A DNA stretch of 64,000 nt from Crambe crambe (Eukaryota; Porifera; Demospongiae; Poecilosclerida; Crambeidae): positions 5,890,001 through 5,954,000 of the forward strand of contig OZ004591.1 of the NCBI GenBank assembly GCA_963924555.1, in the 5' to 3' direction. The position numbers and the translations under genes are program-made. Positions within the stretch are counted from its first letter, which is position 1. Each line of letters opens with the position of its first letter. Shown piece after piece: positions 52,537 to 64,000 of this stretch. Below the pieces are notes generated by a model. It did no database searches, was not told the origin of the DNA, and saw only the letters and a list, made by a program, of their open reading frames with translations.

Positions 52537-52600
52537 TAGCCTCGTCCCCAGGTTCTAAAATTTTACGGAGGTGGAATTTCAGAACCTGGGTACGAGGCTA
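52537..52600. mobile_element. Minimal inverted-repeat element, family 1 (64 bp)
   Basis: TAGCCTCGTCCCCAGGTTCT and its inverted partner AGAACCTGGGTACGAGGCTA surround a few bases. No clear target duplication could be read. No coding potential. Confidence 0.7.
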
Positions 52601-53027
52601 TGGCGAGCTTGATCGTAGGTGTGCATTATTTAGAATATCACAGCATAGGTAGAAGCTAGTTGTTTGCAGCTATCAAAAAAGTGTTAGATTTGTCGCCTAC
52701 TTGTGCTAGTGTCTGTCTGAATAAAATCCGCTATCTCGAAGATCAGGTAGTCTCGTGGGTCAGACTCCTTTTATTTGGGGTTAAAGAATTGAGAGAGACT
52801 AGAGATCAGGTGCATAGTGCACTAACAAGATGCCGTGGGATGAAAGGGGGCATGGTACCTCACATACACACATCACAATTGTGGATGACTATTGAGCATT
52901 ATTTGAAATATCGCAGTGCTCATTGAAAATGACATTCTTTAAAAACCACTGAAACTGAATGTGTGTTGCTAGGTACTACAAAAGAAAGAGTATGGTGAGG
53001 TACAGGAGTGTTCATTATGTAAAGACC

Positions 53028-53756
53028 TAGCCTTGAACCCAGCCTCTTTTTTCTTTTTCTTTTTGGGATGGGGAAAAAAGAGAGCCTGGTATCCACTGTT
53101 TGTGCATGCGCCAATTTTTGAATTATATAGCTAATTAATAAACGCTCATGCGATGACAAGTTTTGGCATCGATCTCATGCATGTCATACTATTCCGAGTA
53201 GTCTCATATTCCGAGAATGCTTAGATCTTCCAGGGCATCAGGACACAGAAGAGAAGACTATCTGATCTAAGACTGGCAGATGAGCGAGGTAGTACTGGCC
53301 AAAACATCGTTGGTCGATCATTAGAGCATATATCTACATCTATGATCAGAGCAACTAGTGGAGAGGCAACCAGTACTGCACTGCACTTTACCAGCATCAT
53401 CATGAAGGGGAGAGTCTGGTAGAACAGATCTTTCTTAACTAGTTTGGTAGATAAACAGAAACATCCTTCCCATCGTAGACTGCCTTGACAGCAGTGTGTG
53501 TTGTTCCTTCTTTGGGAATGCCAAGTTTCTCCAAGGAAAACCAAAACGAACAACAGGAGCAAGAGTAAAACTATGCAGCAGTACTAGTTGTGCGACCGCG
53601 CCCATTAATTATGACGATCGTGTAGCGGAAATATCCGAGTGATATCCTGATTCCCAGATTTCTGAGAAAAACTGGCGCATGCGCAAACAGTGGATACCAG
53701 GCTCTCTTTTTCCCCCACCCCCAAGAAAAGGAAAAGAGAGGCTGGGTTCGAGGCTA
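53028..53756. mobile_element. Family-1 inverted-repeat element (729 bp) with 9-bp target duplication
   Basis: The ends TAGCCTTGAACCCAGCCTCT and AGAGGCTGGGTTCGAGGCTA are inverted copies, with further symmetry through the pyrimidine/purine tract and gtatccactgtttgtgcatg versus gcgcaaacagtggatacc. Flanks GTAAAGACC at 53019-53027 and 53757-53765 are identical, a 9-bp target-site duplication. Long inverted ends plus a 9-bp duplication suggest a Mutator-like (MULE) mobiliser, an inference. No transposase is encoded. Confidence 0.85.
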
Positions 53757-54021
53757 GTAAAGACCCTAGTCATGTGACCAGCAATGAAACACTTGACTTT
53801 AATGAGGCACACTCGGATGATGCGATAGTGCACTTGGTTACATAATGACACTCGCCTTTGGCTCATGCACTATTGCATCATCCTCGTGTTCACACATTAA
53901 AAGACTTAAAGTTAGCTAGGCATGTTATAACTATTACATAAATAAAATGAAAAGCACTAAAGTGCAAACCCTCAGTGCAGGTTCATTGATAAACCATAGC
54001 TATCTCAACCTTGTATGATTT

Positions 54022-60135
<6,114 letters not shown>

Positions 60136-60185
60136 TCTGGTCTACTGGAGGGGCGATCTAGTCCGATTACAAGAGTATGCTGGAG

Positions 60186-60224
60186 CATAGATATACTAGA
60201 CTACGTACACAGGATTGGAAACAG
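60186..60224. repeat. Left arm of a 39-bp perfect inverted repeat
   Basis: catagatatactagactacg continuing to gattggaaacag, matched in inverse at 61273-61311, about 1.05 kb apart. It starts about 50 bp upstream of the ARF start codon at 60135, so the arm lies in its promoter region. Confidence 0.85.
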
Positions 60225-61272
60225 GGCATGCGCGCGTAGAATTTATAGACCATCCGTGTAGGTACCTGGCGAACAGAGAAATCTTACACAAAATAAGAAA
60301 GAGGGTGAAAGGCAAGGTATTTAGCGCAGCAATAATTATGATTATAAGTGAAAAGGCTCAATGACCTATAGCTGTAGTAGTTTATCATGTCAGTTTAGTC
60401 TATTTACTGTTGCTATGGAAGAAAAACGTGGAAACAGGTGACTGAAAAGTTTTGTGGCACTCCTACTACTAAAATAGAAGTCTAGCTGGCTTACTTTTGG
60501 TATAAAATGAAAGATACTAGTTGACCATATGTACTCAAGTAGTTTTAATTTTGTGCAGGGCTGGAGATGGCATGCCATTTGCCATTGATGGTTTAAGAAG
60601 CCATTTCACTATGTTGTTGTTCTTATATGAGGAGATGAGATACCTTCTTGTATCAGGGGCAGGAAAGGATACACTGGGGCAGCTTTACTCTTCATCTTGA
60701 TCCCTCAAAACAAGTATATCACAACAAATCTCTCGATGAATTGGATGTTCAGCAGTGCACTATCAGTACTTGTTATTATCATTTTTCTATTATAACATGA
60801 AAGGAAATATGTGTAAAGTGACAGTATTAGTTGCTACATTATAGTATCCTTCTTTACTATAGCTTTTCTTGACAGCCAGCCATGGGTAATCTGAAGAAAT
60901 AGTAACATCAACATGATTTTTTTACAGGCACCTTTAAAAAGTACATATGTACATATAAATGATCACTACCTAACAGATTAGTGGGGGAAAAGAGACTATA
61001 CTTTTAACATCCAAGCTCCAGAGGTCCACAAAGTCGAACTACCATTGTTACTCGCAATTATACCCTCTAACACTTGAGAAACCAGCCTTTTTAAGAACTA
61101 TGCTTATTTAGCACTATACTAGCCCACTCTTTACATTCTTTAAACTTACCAATTGGCTATAGTTTAGCAGAAATTTGGTACACTACTTCTCCTCCCCTGT
61201 TTGTTTGGGGCAATTTAGCACGAACAGCTGCCTACACGGATTGTCAGTATTGTCGTTATGGGCGCACGTGAC

Positions 61273-61311
61273 CTGTTTCCAATCCTGTGTACGTAGTCTA
61301 GTATATCTATG
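61273..61311. repeat. Right arm of a 39-bp perfect inverted repeat
   Basis: ctgtttccaatcctgtgtac continuing to tagtatatctatg; the inverse copy of 60186-60224. Confidence 0.85.
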
Positions 61312-61852
61312 GCTGGAGTCACCTGACCCAACAATTAACGCATGCGCACTATGCAAATCATTACTTATGGCGAATTCGGTTGGAGGCACTTAGCCTCGCG
61401 CCAGGCTCTCAAAGTTTATAGGTAGTTCCTTGGTCTATATAGTAGTCTTAGCTTAAAGGGTTGAAATCACATAGTTGCCAATCAAAGGGAGGGAGATAAA
61501 GTGGACCAAAGAAGGACAAAATAAATTTAGTGCACTATTTCATGTCTTGTTAGGGACAACAATAGAAATGCTGACATTTTTTGGAGGGACAGGCTCTACA
61601 AAAGAGGGACTGTCCCTCCAAAATAGGGACAGTTGACAACTATGCCAACAAGCTGGTCAGATCTCCACCCTAAACATAGATATGGTCAAACATTGCCCAT
61701 GAATAAAAAAGTTCAATTGCACTGTAGAAATAGCTAATAACAATATTAATGGCCAATAACAAAAGAGAGTGAGCATGAGTAGCTGGTAATGACATGTAGA
61801 TACACGAAAAGCAAAAGTCAGCTTCATATAGTAGAAGTGATATTGTTCATAC

Positions 61853-64000
61853 CCATCCCTTCAAGCACTCCCTTCAAAAATTCCCATGATGGTATAAATT
61901 CGGGATCATCTTTGCTCATCCAAAGATCTATGATTTCTTGCAGCACTCTGTTGGAATTTCTTGGATGATTTTCTTCAAATCGCTCCACATCGGTTTTCTT
62001 CAAGCCCAGCTCTAAGGCAAGGTCTGAATAGCTCCGAACTGATAGGTCCTTCAGACAATGTGATGCTACTTCTCTCAGGCAAAACTCCTTATCTATCAGG
62101 GAAAAAATGATTATAAAACCTATTCAATGAATTTACTGATCATAACTCATAACTCCTTACCACTGTATTTAGTCGGTGATTCATCGGGTTCTATATTTGA
62201 ATAATAACAAATCAACATACCGGTAGGTAGCTGTTATCTATGATCCAAGGACTAACCTGATGAACCTTGCAATATGTGTGGAGTGGGCAGAGATGGATAA
62301 TTGGATGCTACTGCAGATTGCTCCAGTACTTCAGAATCTGCATAGTATCATAATAACTGGTATTCAGTTCGCTAATTTCACTATTTACTATATAGTACTC
62401 GGACCCACCTTCATTGTACCAGCATCTTCCATTCAGTGGAAGGCGTCTACTTTCTTCAGTTTTGGTGCAAAAGATTCTGTGGAAATGCTTTCCTCTGACA
62501 ACCTGATGCAGTTCACCACAATCTTCACACTTCAGGCATGTCGTGGGCTCAATTCTGGCTCGGTTGTAGTGTAGATCCTTCAAGGATTTCAACACAGACT
62601 TCTCTATGATTTCACGAACATCATTGCATACTTCACCAACTGATGCGTCGCGATTTGCTACCGATTTGGGATAAAACTTGATTTCAAGATAAGACGAAGT
62701 AATCTTTACAGATATTTCATCTCGATTGCCATAGGAGTGGACTTTGAAGGACACTTGGTCTTTGAATATCTTGTCCTGCAAAAGGTTGAAGGTCGTATTG
62801 CATTCGTTGGATACGTCTGGATCCAGGGTCATGATGTGAGTGACAAGGATACCGAAAATACCCTTAGGGCAATGGAAGGTACCCTTAGGAGACTTGAATC
62901 CAACTGCCAATGATGATATTTTGGTCTCCAGATCGTCCATCTCGCTCGACTCTGAGACATGGTTTAGGACACACGGAATGAAGTACCTCTTCTCCTCGTC
63001 TTCTTCATGTGTTTTAAATGGAGTGATGATACGAAGGTGGACCAGAAGACGCAAGAAATCTTCATGACCGATCTTATCATCAACATTTATGACACTCTTG
63101 AAAACAGAAGCTGCCAATATGCCCTTCCTCAGATTGCGAGCCTCTTCGGTAGTGAGTCCAGCAAAGCCTTCTGAAGAGGAAGAGAAGGTCTGGATGACGA
63201 GATCGGTGACTTTATTAAAGAGAACTTGAGGCTCCTTCACGACGATGTGGGAAAGGCCTTCCACATTGAAGTGCTGAATGATGCCGATTCTGATGTGGAG
63301 AAAGTGCAGGAGATGGAGCACCTGGTCACCCTCGATGCCGTATTTGGCTGCTAGATGTCGACATTCATCCAGGGACAAAATGCTCTCCTTGATATTCTGC
63401 AGTTCAAGACAGAATAAGAGGTAACTGACTGGGTACTCGATGCTGAACTCATTTCGGATGGTGATGAGGTTGGTGACCTTGGATCGAATCGAAGCAAAGT
63501 CTTCATCGCTGGGAGAAGTGTTGTCGACTGTGAGCATAACCTGACACTTTTTCTCATCGGCATATTGAACCAGACCTTGGAAACCATTATTAATGATCAA
63601 GGAATCCAAGTATCGATTCAACTTCTCAATCTTGTCATCAGCTGAAGGGCCGAGGTTATCTTTGTGTGTGCCAATGATATAAACAAGAGGCTTGTGTGTC
63701 TTGATAGTGCTTTCATCAGATGTGTCCATGGCATACACACTAGCCAGGGACTGGAGCAGGGCTTCCTCGGTGGTGATGGAAGAGGTATAGGTATTAATCG
63801 ACTCACTAGCACTCTTCCTATACTTGACAACGAATTTGCTCGTGAAGTCGAGATCGAGTCGGAAAATGAAGAAGAATATGGATGGACCAAATATCAAAAG
63901 ACCCAACATTTCCTGGAATTCGACCTGACCTCCTGTGTCCCTGAAATACAAGGAACAGGTTTTCTTTCCCTGAGTGCTTTTCTTCAGTAAGCTGTTGATG
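61853..64000 (-). CDS. ROC/COR-like GTPase with a different Death domain, copy 2 (5' truncated by window)
   Basis: Exons right to left: 64000(+)-62409, 62337-62257, 62190-62161, 62092-61853, all phase-consistent; a short last exon is missing (the last one ends in phase 1). The large exon begins in the G3 region (FRDTGGQVEFQEMLG) and is nearly identical to copy 1 (46941-49061), including IIGTHKDNLG, the COR-like helices and the Cys cluster CLKCEDCGELHQ; only about a dozen and a half residues differ. After the conserved donor (GAAG then gtgggt) the sequence diverges: a Pro/Ser linker, then a Death domain of other wording (SYSDLALELGLKKTDVERFE, VLQEIIDLWMSKDDP, PSWEFLKGVLEGMGM). Walker A lies outside the window. 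Confidence 0.75.

Larger units (their letters stand above)
52004..54021. other. Spacer between copy-1 Death GTPase and second ARF gene
   Basis: Besides a family-1 hairpin (52537-52600) and the 729-bp element (53028-53756), no coding exon was identified. The promoter and missing 5' exons of the copy-1 GTPase should lie here. An open frame at 53221-53562 is inside the element and looks accidental. Confidence 0.5.
60136..61852. other. Spacer upstream of the second ARF gene
   Basis: No coding exon confirmed. A 39-bp perfect inverted repeat lies at 60186-60224 and 61273-61311. A family-1 end (TAGCCTCGCGCCAGGCTC) occurs near 61392. A possible last exon of the Death GTPase copy 2 (after acceptor ...cattaccag, about 61784) was considered but not accepted. 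Confidence 0.5.

Noticed and set aside
53221-53562. Minus-strand frame with a hydrophobic start
   Set aside because: Lies wholly inside the 729-bp inverted-repeat element; no known domain.
61700-61800. Possible last exon of Death GTPase copy 2 after acceptor near 61784, coding a hydrophobic tail
   Set aside because: Phase fits, but no matching sequence in copy 1 and composition is that of AT-rich spacer.

Overview
The window is eukaryotic and almost certainly from an early-branching animal, most likely a demosponge. The genes are animal housekeeping orthologues (XPG/ERCC5, EMC5/MMGT1, glutathione reductase, ANKRD49, UDP-galactose 4-epimerase). They have many short GT-AG introns in AT-rich DNA, packed close together and interspersed with short inverted-repeat transposons. 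The species assignment is inference; intron borders were read by eye and checked only for phase.

Layout. 1-18038 (minus): one very large gene, 24 phase-consistent exons inside the window, running off the left edge. It encodes espin-like ankyrin repeats, long low-complexity linkers, a poly-proline tract and several gelsolin/villin-type repeats. Its 5.3-kb second intron holds a complete gene on the same strand, a pseudokinase-Kelch protein (12891-16056). 18.1-20.3 kb: simple repeats, an uncertain small minus-strand gene and a stray LRR exon. 20357-25448 (plus): XPG nuclease with a tRNA-Gln(TTG) in one intron and a tandem-repeat array in another. 25664-26175 (minus) EMC5 and 26307-29532 (plus) glutathione reductase are head-to-head, as are 29712-30575 (minus) ANKRD49 and 30848-31885 (plus) GALE. 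31985-34902 (plus): a Kelch-kinase protein with the reverse domain order of the nested gene. 35002-39069 and 39623-44127 (plus): two tandem MATE-family transporters with an unusual extra C-terminal membrane segment and nearly identical tails.

44.5-64 kb (all minus) is the most unusual part. A two-gene unit, an ARF-family small GTPase plus a ROC/COR-like GTPase carrying a C-terminal Death domain, occurs twice in tandem. The two large GTPase exons are nearly identical, yet the Death domains spliced onto them are clearly different. Both ARF proteins lack the catalytic glutamine of the DxxGQ motif (Arg or Ser instead). The ARF nearer the left has two adjacent 74-nt alternatives for its switch/interswitch exon, and a one-base insertion in the next exon. 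Two families of inverted-repeat elements, some with 9-bp target duplications, sit in the introns and spacers here.

Functionally the window combines an actin-bundling/severing type scaffold, DNA excision repair, ER membrane insertion, redox and sugar metabolism, drug/cation export, and what looks like a lineage-specific signalling or innate-immunity cluster of GTPases with Death domains.
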